Positions 34,620-44,830 of a stretch of DNA of 64,000 nt are shown piece after piece. Source of the stretch: Gigaspora rosea (Eukaryota; Glomeromycota; Glomeromycetes; Diversisporales; Gigasporaceae); assembly GCA_003550325.1 (NCBI GenBank), contig QKWP01000222.1, positions 85,632-149,631 of the forward strand. Reading direction: 5' to 3'. The notes below the pieces were generated by a model. That model did not search any database. It worked only from the letters and a program-made list of their open reading frames with translations, and had not been told where the DNA came from. The position numbers were made by a program, and so were the translations under genes. The number at the start of each line of letters is the position of its first letter. Within the stretch, counting starts at the first letter, position 1.

Positions 34620-35541
34620 ATCTACCAGTCAACTGATTCATTATCATAGTGTAACATGACACAAATTACTATGTAAATCACTTATAGACGAAATGCCACG
34701 ATCACCCAAGAAAACATATTTTTCTTACTAAGTTAATGAGTCGTGTCGACCAATTAAAAGTTGTAGAGCTCGTCAAGACGCATCTAACAGTGGTTAGATC
34801 ATCAAAATCGGCCTGTAGATGTGGAGATATCATCGAAAAACGATTGGGCGACTATATAAAATTCTATGTAAACAAACATTTGTCTACATAAAATTTTACA
34901 TAGTCGTCCAATGTTTTTGAATATAACTTAGCATCTACTAGGCCAATTTTGATGATCTCACCACCTTTAGATTCGTCATAATGTGCTCTACAACTTTTAA
35001 TTAATCGGTATAATTCATTAACTTAGTAAAAAAAATATTTTTTCTTGGGTGATCGTTGCATTTCTACCTATAATATAGTTTATTATAGCAGAAATGCCAC
35101 GAACACCCAAGGAAAAATATTTTTTTTACTAAGTTAATGAATCATGCCTATTAATTGAAAGTTGTAGAGCTCATTATGACGAATCTATAAGTGGTAAAAT
35201 CATAAAAATTGGCCCAGTAGATGCTGAGTTATCTTCAAAAAACTATTGGGCGACTATGTAAAATTTTATATAAACAAATGTTTGTTTACATAGAATTTTA
35301 TATAGTCAACCATCGTTTTCGACGATATATCCACATCTACTGTGCTGATTTTGATGATCTAACCACTGTTAGATGCGTCTTGATGAGCTCTACAACTTTC
35401 AATTAGTTGACATGGCTCATTAACTTATTAAGAATAATATTTTTTCTTGGGCGATCGTGGCATTTCGTCTATAAGTGATTTACATAGTAATTTGCATCAC
35501 GTTATACTATGATCATGCATCAGTTGACTGGCAGATCATAA

Positions 35542-36051
35542 ATTAAATAAACTACATGCGATTTCTGATTAAAGATAGTAAGTGACTAACCAGATCCACT
35601 ACGCGTAGTTTTCTATTTCTTTGTTTAATAAGATTAATTAAGCTGTTTCATATAATGTTCAAGCAAAATTAGTAAAAATTAGAGCAATTGGATAAAAGAC
35701 CACTTACGTGTACAACAAGATTTTTTTAATAAAATACATTAAAATACAATTACATTAACCTGAGTAAGTACCAATTTTTATTGTTCATTCATATGGTTAA
35801 CCTTCGGACAAATAAAAATTTATCTCTTATGATTAAACATTCGGTCAAAAGACCGTATTATATATATTTGTAATGACGCATCCTGCTCTGAGAATTCTTT
35901 GTGCTTTATCACAAAAAGTCTCTTTATGATGTACATAATTTTATATTAATTAAGTATTACAAGTTATTTAGCAAAAATAATAAAATTGTCCTTGTTTATA
36001 TGCGAAAAGTCTATGCTGTATTTAGATTAAGTAATATTGTTGAACAAGTAA
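35542..36051. other. intergenic module related to 42.2-42.5 kb
   Basis: TTAAGTATTACAAGTTATTT, AGCAAAAATAATAAAATTG and TCCTTGTTT match the text at 42365-42430 closely, and ATTAAACATTCGGTCAAAAG at about 35832 is an inverted form of the CTTTTGTCTGAATGGTTA motif. No gene is seen. Confidence 0.4.
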
Positions 36052-36059
36052 GTAAAAAG
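36052..36059. repeat. hAT target-site duplication, left
   Basis: GTAAAAAG, identical to 39528-39535; it defines the exact left boundary of the transposon. Confidence 0.95.
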
Positions 36060-36443
36060 TAGGCCTCCGCATGGGCCAGGGCTACCTACGGGTACCCTAA
36101 GGGTAGTACCATGAGGGCCAGGCTTGGGCAACAAATTACAGGCCCTAGGGCAGGTAGGGTTAAAAATATAAGCCCCCTAGATTACATGGGTAGGGCTTGG
36201 GTACTGCTACTACCCGGCCTGTATACTCCATGTACCCATGTACCCTAGGGTAGCCCATTAATACGTTGCACAACTGATTATCTTACATAACTATATATCG
36301 AATATCTGGATTTTTTTTTCGCGCTTATATATCGTTACATATCGTTACATTTCAAATAATAAATTTGTTTTTTATTAAAAAAAAAACAATAAATAAATAA
36401 ATTGACTGTTAATGCGTGTCTTGTTTTTTTTTGACTTTATTGT

Positions 36444-36827
36444 AAGTTTTTTTTCTATATCGTGTTGACTTTTTACTTTTTTACCTTTCGATTATAATAG
36501 CAAACTTACCTATACGTAAAATCAAACCAATAAACCATTATGGATGAAATCGACCATGATATTGAAATGTCGGATCTGTATGACTCCGTATCAGTTTCAG
36601 GGTTATCAAGCACTTCTACCACCACCAATGAAACTAAGTTTTTTTTCTATATCGTGTTGACTTTTTACTTTTTTACCTTTCGATTATAATAGCAAACTTA
36701 CCTATACGTAAAATCAAACCAATAAACCATTATGGATGAAATCGACCATGATATTGAAATGTCGGATCTGTATGACTCCGTATCAGTTTCAGGGTTATCA
36801 AGCACTTCTACCACCACCAATGAAACT
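36444..36827 (+). repeat. 192-bp tandem duplication spanning promoter and start codon
   Basis: 36444-36635 and 36636-36827 are direct copies that look identical by eye. Each contains TTTTTTTTCTATATCGTG, TACCTATACGTAAAATCAAA and the start ATGGATGAAATCGACC. Translation from the first ATG (36540) runs 33 codons of the correct N-terminus, enters the second copy's leader and stops soon after. The second ATG (36732) starts the full transposase. Confidence 0.9.
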
Positions 36828-39039
36828 ACTAGCACTACCACCACCAATGAAACTACTGGCACTACTACCATCAATGAAACTAATGAAACTACTAGCACTA
36901 GCGAAGCAACTTCAGAGAATAAATCTTCTGTATGGAAAAGTTTTGAAGCGTTAGAAAACGAACCAAAAGCCAAATGTAAATATTGTAAAAAGGTACTTAG
37001 TCACAAAAAAGGATACGGAACTTCCCATCTTCGACGGCATCTTAAGTCTTGCTTAAAGTACCAAAGCTCTGTTTCTAATGGGGCTGGTTTTATACATCCA
37101 AATGGCCAAACCCAACTAAGTTTTAATTCATCGGTTAACCGACTACCTATTGGGAACTCAAACCGAGAAAACCTTGCATATATGATAATTTTTGATGAAC
37201 TAAATTTTCAGTTTGTTGAGAAGCAAGGTTTTCGTAAATTTGTAAATGGAATATTACCTGGGTTTACAATTAGTGCAGATACAATAAAAAGAGACATAAT
37301 GAAGGCTTATGATAAAAGAAAAGCTATAATTAAAGCGATTCTTCAGAATGCAGAAGGAAAAATCTCTCTTACCTGCGATACATGGACATCACTTCAACAA
37401 CTCGGTTATATAGCAATTACTGCCCATTTTTTTGATAAAAACTGGAAACTTGTTTCAGTTCTACTATCATTTAAATTAATTCCTTATCCTCACACCGGTA
37501 GCAATATCGCAACTTGTATTAAAGCAGATACAGACGATTATTTTATAACTACTAAGGTAATTAATTAGTATTGATTTTAAATTAAATTATTGTATATAAT
37601 TAATAAATATAATAATTAACAATTACTGATATTTTTAGTTGCAAACTATCACTCTTGACAATGCAACGTCGAATGATGTTGCGGTTAGTGAGTTGATTCG
37701 TCATATTCTACAGGATTCGATTGATGTTGAAGATGAAGTTTTTCATAACCGTTGTCTTGCGCATATTCTTAATCTCATTGTAAAGGATGGACTAAAAAAA
37801 ATTTCTGAAGGGATTAAAATGGTATATTTATATATTTATATAAAAACAGTGTATTAATATAATAATCTAATTAATATATTTGTATAGATTCGTGGTTGTG
37901 TCAAAGCCATACATACATCGCCAAAGCGGCGTCAAATGTTTGTTGATGCTTGTGAATATGAATCGGTTAGAGTTAAAATTCCACCTTTGGATTGTGAGAC
38001 CAGGTGGAATTCCACATTCTTGATGTTACAATCAGCAATAGAGTTAAAAGCTGTAATTATTAGATTGAACGATAAAGATCGAACTTTTCCGGATGTGCCT
38101 AGTGAAGAAGAATGGGAGAAAGCGAGATCTCTTTGTAGCATTTTAGAACCATTCTACGAATGTAAGTATTAACTAAAGTTAGCTTTTTATATTAGTTTTT
38201 TTTTATGATTTTTAAAATATTTTTTTAATATTAATAGGTACTTTAAAAATGTCATCGAATTTTTATCCAACAATTAATAGTACCCTTTTTTCTATCTTGG
38301 ATATTCGCACACATCTTTTTAAAATGAAATCTCATTCAGACATTTTTGTTCGTGAAATTAGCTTACCTATGATCGAAAAATTTAACAAATATTGGAAAAA
38401 TAATAGCTTACTACATATGATTACATGTATTCTTGACCCCCGATATAAATTACAGTTTATATCGTTTTATTATCATAAAAAAGAAGGGTATGAATTAGAC
38501 TATGTTGAAAAAAAAGTGCAAGAAATTCGAGCAAGGTAAATTATTGCTAATTTGTATTTTATTATCAACTCATTAATAACTTATATTTTTAATTTAGCTT
38601 TGAAAGCATCTATCTTAATAATTATTATTCTCCATCAGCCGTCGAACGATATTCAACTAGTATTGAAAGCAGTATTGCTTGTACTAACAACAATAAAGAT
38701 CGTATTGATGATTATTATGAATATATGACAAAAAAGAATCAAGCCAGCCGACCGGATACTCTTTATGAAGTTAGGCGATATCTTGATGAGCCAGTTGCTA
38801 GTAGAAATGCTGATGTTCTCGAATGGTGGAAAAATAATGATCAGTTTCCATCTTTAACTAAAATGGCGCGTGATTTTCTTGCTGTACCAGCTACAAGTGT
38901 AGCATCTGAGCAAATGTTTAGTTGTGCTGGGCGTATAGTTGATGATTATCGTACTTCTTTAGATCCAGAAACAGTAACTGCGCTAATGTGTCAACGAAAC
39001 TGGTTAGAGATGGCAGCAAGATTTGGGTGGAATTTGTAA
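36732..39039 (+). CDS. hAT superfamily transposase (BED finger, five exons)
   Basis: Exons 36732-37556, 37639-37821, 37888-38161, 38238-38535 and 38598-39039 join through GT..AG introns of 82, 66, 76 and 62 bp and keep one frame of 673 residues. That is within the usual 600-750 for hAT. Order: Ser/Thr/Asn-rich leader (20-65, NETTSTTTTNETTGTTT); BED zinc finger (C82, C85, H99, H103); RNase-H-like core with LTCDTWTSL (D216), TLDNATSND (D282), the Cys/His insertion NRCLAH (314/317) and ETRWNST; and the C-terminal hAT dimerisation region SLTKMARDFLAVPATSVASE with E631. The enzyme would cut and paste elements with matching termini. The start at 36732 is chosen because the upstream copy of the ATG is closed. 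The introns are too clean for a relic. I see no stop or shift. Confidence 0.93.
37557..37638 (+). other. intron 1 of the hAT transposase
   Basis: GTAATT donor, TTTTTAG acceptor, phase 0; the frame read through it stops within four codons. Introns 2-4 are 37822-37887 (GTATAT..TATAG), 38162-38237 (GTAAGT..AATAG) and 38536-38597 (GTAAAT..TTTAG). Confidence 0.85.
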
Positions 39040-39527
39040 GTTGTTAAAAATAGAAATTTGTAATCTTAGCAACTTGTGTATATAATATAATAAAGCAATA
39101 AAATTGAAACGATTTGCTGGTATATGATTTTTTTTAGTTTTATAACATAATTTTATAATTTTGTAAACCGCATATGATCGAAATTGATTATAATATACAA
39201 TATCAATATATATCGATATCAGTTTTAATTAATTTGGTAGTGATACGTGATGTGTGATCGAAATTGACGATATCGATATATATCGATATCAATTTAATTA
39301 ATTTGGTAGTGATACGTGATATTGAATTTAATCTACTGTATATCGACATATTACTATCTAAGCCCAAGGGTACCCTCGGGTACCCGTAGGGCACTATGGG
39401 GCCGGGTAGGGTAGCATATTTTGAGCCCTAGGGCAAGGGTAAGGACTCGGAAGGTGAGCCCTTACATAAATGGGTAGGGCTAGGGTATTAGTGCTACCCT
39501 AGCCCTACCCGGCCCATGCGGAGGCCT

Positions 39528-39535
39528 AGTAAAAA
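39528..39535. repeat. hAT target-site duplication, right
   Basis: GTAAAAAG, identical to the left copy at 36052-36059. Confidence 0.95.
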
Positions 39536-39539
39536 GTAC

Positions 39540-39960
39540 ACAGATAAATCCAGTAGGTATAATTTAATATTTGTAGCACTAATAATTTTACGTTTTATGC
39601 ATAGTATTAATTATTTGGTTTATTCATTACAATATGCTATTTGGAAAGGCACTTTACAAAATCTGTATAATATAGTTTTTTTAACCGAATGGTTATTGAT
39701 AAGCATGAACAAAGAAACTTTTACTTACGCATATTAACGTAATTTTTATTAGTAATAAATTTTTAAATAATTATATATATTCGTTCTTTTGTCTGAATGG
39801 TTAATTTTGTACAATTAATGAATTTTTAATAAATGTTTAGTTGCTTCTTATGTTTATTTGGTCTTTTATCCAAATGGTTATTTTTTGTGCTCTGAATAAT
39901 ACAGCATAAAAAAGTATATAAGTACCGACCAGATTTTGCTAATTTAAATATATATCAAAG
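39540..39960. other. intergenic module with CTTTTGTCTGAATGGTTA motifs
   Basis: TTCTTTTGTCTGAATGGTTA (39784-39803) and GTCTTTTATCCAAATGGTTA (39861-39880) are two copies of the motif, the second followed by TTTTTTGTGC. AACAAAGAAACTTTTACTTA, ACGTAATTTTTATTAGTAAT and GTTGCTTCTTATG reappear inverted at 44340-44530. No gene. Confidence 0.5.
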
Positions 39961-39963
39961 TAC

Positions 39964-41143
39964 AATGAACAAATTATCTTTTCCATTAAACATGAAAATA
40001 ACTCATGCTAGTATTCATAAAAGAATAAGTTCTAGAGGTTCTTTTTCACAGCAAAAACAAAACTTCGCATCACATATTTTATAACAAAACTTGTAAATAC
40101 TAAAAATATACCTACACAGAAGTTTTACAAATACCTAAAGGCAGTGTTGTATATTTTGGCTGTCCAAGGCCTTTTTTGGCCTTGTCCACATCCAAAATGT
40201 CCAAGCGTTCAAGATTGTTCAAAGCTTATACAGGCTTTAATAATTATTTTTTTAAACACGGTCAATCCTGCCTTTATTATTAGGAAACGAATTTACATTC
40301 TGGGTTATTAAGCATTGCCTAAACTACCGAACCCTCCTATCACAATAAAAACTCATCCGGTTACCAAAGTACCTAAATGCGATCTGCTGCAGTCAAGATT
40401 TTTCTCTGATTTATCGTCTTCTAACGCATAGAAGAACCCAAATCATCACCGATAGCTCTTGCTAGCTTTGTCAAAATTGACCCTTTTCTTAATCTTCTTT
40501 ACCTAGCCTCTAGGATAAAGAGCTAATAGATCTGTACCCTCAAGAACAACAAGAACTTATAGAAATAAAGGGTATATAAAAAAAGGGGGTGATACTATAA
40601 AACCTAAACGAATACCAAAAACAACAACAAAATATAAGCTTTAATAATTATTAAATTTGTCTAAAAAATATATAATTATATATTTTTTAAAGTGCTAAAC
40701 ACATTCCAGTTAAAATTAAAATAGATTATCTTAATAAAATTTTAAGTAATTTTACTTTATTTAATTGTCCAAGATTGTTCAAAATTGTCCAAACTACTGT
40801 CCAAAGCTGTCCCATGACAATACTGCCTAAAGGCACACAAGAAGGAATATTGTTGTATTTTCAGAATTCATCCCAATCATTTACAACATTAGATTTATAT
40901 GAATACACTCTTGACTCTAAACACATTTGGGCGCCATACGCGTGCATTAATGAAAATATTAAACTTTTTGGTATAACTTTTGATCCACAAAATAAAACTG
41001 TATCAGCTATAGAGTTTGACTTTAAGACGAATATTACTGAAATTATTTATAAAGGCAGTATACAAATTTCTGGTTTCAGAATGGTTTATAATATTAAAAG
41101 CTATAGTTATATATTTGATCAATTTAAAATGAAATTTAAATAA
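39964..41143 (+). pseudogene. gene fossil of unknown family, split by a MITE
   Basis: An ATG-started stretch (MNKLSFPLNMKITHASIHKR) lies before the MITE at 40142-40825, and a clear open stretch follows it (GTQEGILLYFQNSSQSFTTL, DLYEYTLDSKHIWAPYACIN, ENIKLFGITFDPQNKTVSAI) ending at 41143. The eight target bases encode the same residues on both sides of the MITE, so the two parts were once one gene. I do not recognise the protein. It may be host or virus-derived; it is treated as a fossil with a few breaks. Confidence 0.45.
40142..40825. mobile_element. 684-bp hAT-type MITE inside the gene fossil
   Basis: The ends CAGTGTTGT and ACAATACTG are inverted repeats with exact 8-bp duplication CCTAAAGG (40134-40141; 40826-40833). 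The subterminal regions hold GTCCAAG/TTGTCCAA words in both halves (GTCCAAGGCC, AATTGTCCAAGATTGTTC). No transposase frame. Confidence 0.85.
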
Positions 41144-41149
41144 CTAGCG

Positions 41150-41689
41150 CTTTTATTGTATTTAAAGTAGAATTAGCTTTTACAGCCTCGAAGAAACATT
41201 GTCGTTCACACTCACAGGTATTCGAATATAAATTTAAAGATGTTTTGTCATAAATAGTAGCAATTCTGTACTTTTCACAAATATTAAGAATATTTTGTGG
41301 ATTATATTTCAAAGGATAGTTGTAAATTCTTGAATATTATTCGATTGGTATCTAAATGATTTATTATTGATTAGATCAATTGTGATGATAACATCACCCA
41401 AAAACTCCATATGGGATAAATCCTTAATCAGGATGAATAAGATGTTGATGTTGTTATAAGTCATGTTTGTCTTTAATATCTCCGTGAAGTTGTATTGGGA
41501 ATTCAAAAAATTCTCACTTGTGATATCCAAAGAATATAGGATGCAGTTGTCCTTACTCAGTTGCATATTAAACTCTTCAAAGTTTCTAATATTCGAGAAA
41601 AGCTTTTTAATAAAATGTTCAAATGCATTGATATTCTTTATCTGATCTATCTTATTAACGTAAACTAAAACTAAAAGATTTTGCTCCAT
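41150..41689 (-). pseudogene. gene fossil of unknown family
   Basis: The minus strand has an ATG-started open stretch at 41689-41309 (MEQNLLVLVYVNKIDQIKNI; NINILFILIKDLSHMEFLGD) and a second stretch to about 41150 (NPQNILNICEKYRIATIYDK; SNTCECERQCFFEAVKANS) with a Cys-rich tail. It is convergent with the preceding fossil. No domain is recognised; broken, origin host or virus-derived. Confidence 0.4.
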
Positions 41690-41949
41690 TTAATGAATAT
41701 TTTATTTTTTAATTTTATTTTTTTTATTAGAAGCATTGGCAGTTGAGAGTATTTAAATATTTTGTAGCAAGCAAGCCTTTCTCATTAATTACCAATCTGG
41801 ATAAGGTCGGCACTATAGCTATATTATTATCATATTTGGAATTGAAGATAAACAAATATATAAACAATATATTAGTAAATCTGTTTTAGGTCTAATAAAA
41901 AGTTTTTTTTCTATTAAGTAAATATTATTTTTTGATATAAATAAAGTTG

Positions 41950-42700
41950 TAGAGCAGGTTCTTGTGCATCTACTAGTAAAATTTGATTAAAATCGGACTA
42001 GTAGATAAGAAGATATGAGTAAAAATGTTTTTAAAATTCTTTAAATTATATAAAAATTTTATATATACAGGCCTGATCCAGAATTTTACTACCTTGTTTA
42101 TATATTTGTTTTGCCCCAATTCTAAATATAAAAATATTGCTGATCTTATCTGAATTGGCAATTAATAAAGGTCCATTTAAGTTATTTTTAAGTAAACTAT
42201 ATCTGCAAATACAGTCTTTTGTCTGAATGGTTATTTTTTTGTTTCAAATTGAATTGTTAAATTCCAATTGCCCTTGCATATTAATTCATTATTTTATAGA
42301 TAAACAAAAGTAAATAATCTTCGTTTCCTTCATATGCTCTTAGTGACATGTGTAATTTTGTTATCAATTAAGTATTACAAGTTACTCAGCAAAAATAACT
42401 ATTTTATTTAAAATTGTTCTTGTTTTAAGAATCTTTTTACATGAATTTCATGCCAAATTAATTATATGTTTTATTCATTACAACATGCCTATTAATGGAG
42501 TTTCCAATTTTTTTTACTGTAAAAGACCTTTAGTCAAATCAAGTTATTTATATAACAAATGTTGAATTTTACTTCAAAAATTTTACTTGGGAGATAAAAA
42601 TCTTTTAGCATAAAAGTTCAATTACTCATGATTGCAAAAATAGCTATTTTCAAAATATTAATTAATTTTTCCAATCCTTGTACTATTTATGTTCTTTTGT
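41950..42700. other. spacer with hairpin fragment and repeated intergenic module
   Basis: AGTTGTAGAGCAGGTTCTTG and GCATCTACTAGTAAAATTTG (41945-41985) are a fragment of the 34-kb palindrome family. CAGTCTTTTGTCTGAATGGT (42212) is a motif copy. 42365-42430 duplicates 35.95-36.0 kb. No gene. Confidence 0.45.
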
Positions 42701-42967
42701 AATTGTAAATTTTCTGAATTTATACAGAATAAATAAATTTATTCGGGTTCATACAAGCCAATTCCTATTAATTTAAATTGAAAAGGTTGTTGTTTAAAAT
42801 GTGATAATTACTAAACAAATGATTGGGTAAAAGCTTAACTAACAAGGTTTATGCCTAGAGTATCTTTTCCTATACAAAATTTTATTAAAAGAAGAGGTTT
42901 TTTTGAATAAGAACCAAATAAATGCCTGAAGACTTATTTGTAAATATACAAATTAAACTAATTGGTT

Positions 42968-43146
42968 AGGACCCTGAAATATACATAGATAGATCAGGTA
43001 TAAGTTTGCTTATTTTTGAGGTTTTTATGAGATTTTTTCTATTTATAGTAATTTATTTGCTTATTTTTGAAGTTTTTGTTACCGATTTTTCTTTTTTTAG
43101 TAACTCTATAATTAACCTGACCTATCTATGTATATTTTGGGGTCCT
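42968..43146. mobile_element. 179-bp MITE, copy 1 (ATACATAGATAG family)
   Basis: The ends AGGACCCTGAAATATACATA and (inward) AGGACCCCAAAATATACATA are followed by GATAGGTCAGGT. Flanking 8-bp repeats AATTGGTT and AATTGATT differ at one position. Copy 2 is at 60548-60727. Confidence 0.8.
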
Positions 43147-43295
43147 AATTGATTCAATTGAAAGGTTACGTTTTAATAATCTAATGAAATCATAAAAAGC
43201 ACAAAATATGTTTTTTTACCACCTAATATTTAATGTAAAAAATATATATTACGAAGATTGAAGATTATAAGACCTTTATTTAATTTAACTAATTA

Positions 43296-43978
43296 CTTAA
43301 TTTAAACTGTTCTAATGCCTTATTAAGATCTTTTATTTTATCATTATATTTTTTTGTGTTACAAGACATAATATCCTTTATACCACTTATTTTTTCTAAA
43401 TGACTTTTTAATATTAAAAAATTTTCTTTTTTACTGACAAATTTGGGTTATTAATAAGCTTTCTGCACTAGTATTTCTTTGTTCTATTTGTTCAATATAT
43501 CCACCTATTTCATTGAATTAGCAAATAATTATATTGTGTTCAGATGAAGTAATGTTTTTTAATTTTCTATATTTATATTATTTGTTACAATAAAAATTCC
43601 TATTTCTTTAGCAGATCTTTGAGTTTCCATGGCATTTATAAATTCTATATATTCTTTTTTAAGGCCTGAATATTTACCTGTTTTACTAGATTTAGCTTGT
43701 AATATTTGTATTCCATTTTTGTCGCCAATAAGATCGAGACCTCCATCACCTGTGATTCTATAATTTCCTAATTAATTAAATAGATTAAAAAATCTGAATT
43801 TTGAAATCATTGGATGACTTTCAAAAAGCATTATATGGTACCCTTTATTTCTTAAAAAATTAAAAACTTCAATTTCAAAGTTTCTTTTGTTTGTATATTT
43901 TTCATCAAGAGATTTAATAAGCTATTTTTTAATTTTACTATTATATGATATAGTTATTTCATTTACATGGGATTGCAT
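43296..43978 (-). pseudogene. relic of a PD-(D/E)XK (Mrr-like) nuclease gene
   Basis: On the minus strand from ATG 43978: MQSHVNEITISYNSKIKK, then KRNFEIEVFNFLRNKGYHIM, then a clear core ITGDGGLDLIGDKNGIQILQ followed by AKSSKTGKYSGLKKEYIEF. The GDGGxDLxG...IxxQxK pattern is the active-site signature of restriction-endonuclease-fold (Mrr-like) domains, a family widely expanded in Rhizophagus. A helical C-terminal tail (ISGIKDIMSCNTKKYNDKIK) follows. It is interrupted in several places and not functional as seen. Whether it was a host gene or came with viral DNA is open. Confidence 0.6.
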
Positions 43979-44299
43979 TTTATGAATTTAATTAAGAATG
44001 ATAAGAAATTTTTATTTTTGTATTTATATATTTTTTTTTGCATGAAACTATTAAACAAATATTTTCTTATTAGAAACAGAATTAGAACTATATGTGGAAG
44101 CTATAAGTTTATATATACAAAAAGTTTTAAGTATCATTACATAATCCGAATAAAGAGTTTTTTGACTGATTATTTTTACTTTCCTAATATTTTCATGGAA
44201 TTCCTATCTGGATTATTATTTATAGAGCCACAAAGTCTATTAAGTGAATCCAGACCATACCCTATGCCTTTGTTTGGTGCAACATATTGTTTATAAATA

Positions 44300-44825
44300 T
44301 TTATTTGAAAATACATTACTAATACAAAATTACATTATTGCATACGGAAGTAACAATTTCTTTGTTTATGCTTAACAATATCTGATATGGTTAACCATTT
44401 GGTATATGCATGTAAAAGACTGAATATATATAAGAAGCAACTAACAATTATTAAAAATTCATTACTAATAAAAATTACGAATAAAAATTACGTTAACACA
44501 TGTAAGTAACATTTCTTTGTTCATTAATTACGTAAAACTGCAATTTGTATTAGTAATATATTTTGCTAAATAGTTAAACAACGAAAACTTGTTACATACA
44601 TTAAGCCTGAATAGATAAAGGGTTGTTTATAATTAGAACTGCTGAAAAATGTAGCTTTAAATAGCTATTTCTTTGTACTTAAGAACAATTGAATAACTTT
44701 GAGTGTTTAGCTTTTACCTTTCTACGTGGAAGACTACAAAGATAAGACAATCAGTTTAAACAATATAAAACCCTTCCCATACCTAATATACTCAATAACA
44801 ACAATATAAACTTTCAATAATTTAA
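44300..44825. other. intergenic module, inverted relative of 39.6-39.9 kb
   Basis: AGTAACAATTTCTTTGTTTA, GGTTAACCATTTGGTATATG, GTAAAAGACTGAATATATA, AAGAAGCAACTAAC and AAAAATTACGTTAACACATG match 39.70-39.88 kb in reverse orientation. No gene. Confidence 0.45.
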
Positions 44826-44830
44826 ATATA

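Larger units (their letters stand above)
34198..35541. mobile_element. large palindromic element, split by a hAT MITE
   Basis: The terminal words TGATCTGCCA|GTCAACTGAT on the left (interrupted by the MITE at 34208) and ATCAGTTGACTGGCAGATCA on the right are inverted copies. The long arms ACTATGTAAATCACTTATAG, ACGAAATGCCACGATC and AAGTTGTAGAGCTC continue inward. Two internal hairpins (about 34690-35090 and 35090-35460) each hold ACTAAGTTAATGA, CATCTACTAGGCCAATTTTG and GGGCGACTATGTAAAATTTT. It is non-coding; relatives lie at 1390-1865 and, as a fragment, at 41950-42030. Confidence 0.7.
36060..39527 (+). mobile_element. complete hAT transposon, 3468 bp
   Basis: The termini TAGGCCTCCGCATGGGCC (left) and the mirror GGCCCATGCGGAGGCCTA (right) are perfect over 18 bp, inside exact 8-bp GTAAAAAG duplications. 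Both ends carry about 150-180 bp of subterminal GGGTAGGG/GGGTACCC words, in opposite orientation, as expected for transposase binding. The interior holds a 192-bp direct duplication, a five-exon transposase gene, and at 39175-39320 a duplicated 60-bp block (AATTAATTTGGTAGTGATAC). Matching termini, intact duplications and an open transposase suggest a young and possibly still autonomous copy. Confidence 0.95.

Noticed and set aside
36540-36640. First ATG as the transposase start
   Set aside because: Its frame enters the duplicated leader and stops; the second ATG at 36732 leads into the full protein.
43967-44296. 109-codon plus-strand frame
   Set aside because: Low-complexity and antisense to the region just upstream of the nuclease relic; no domain.
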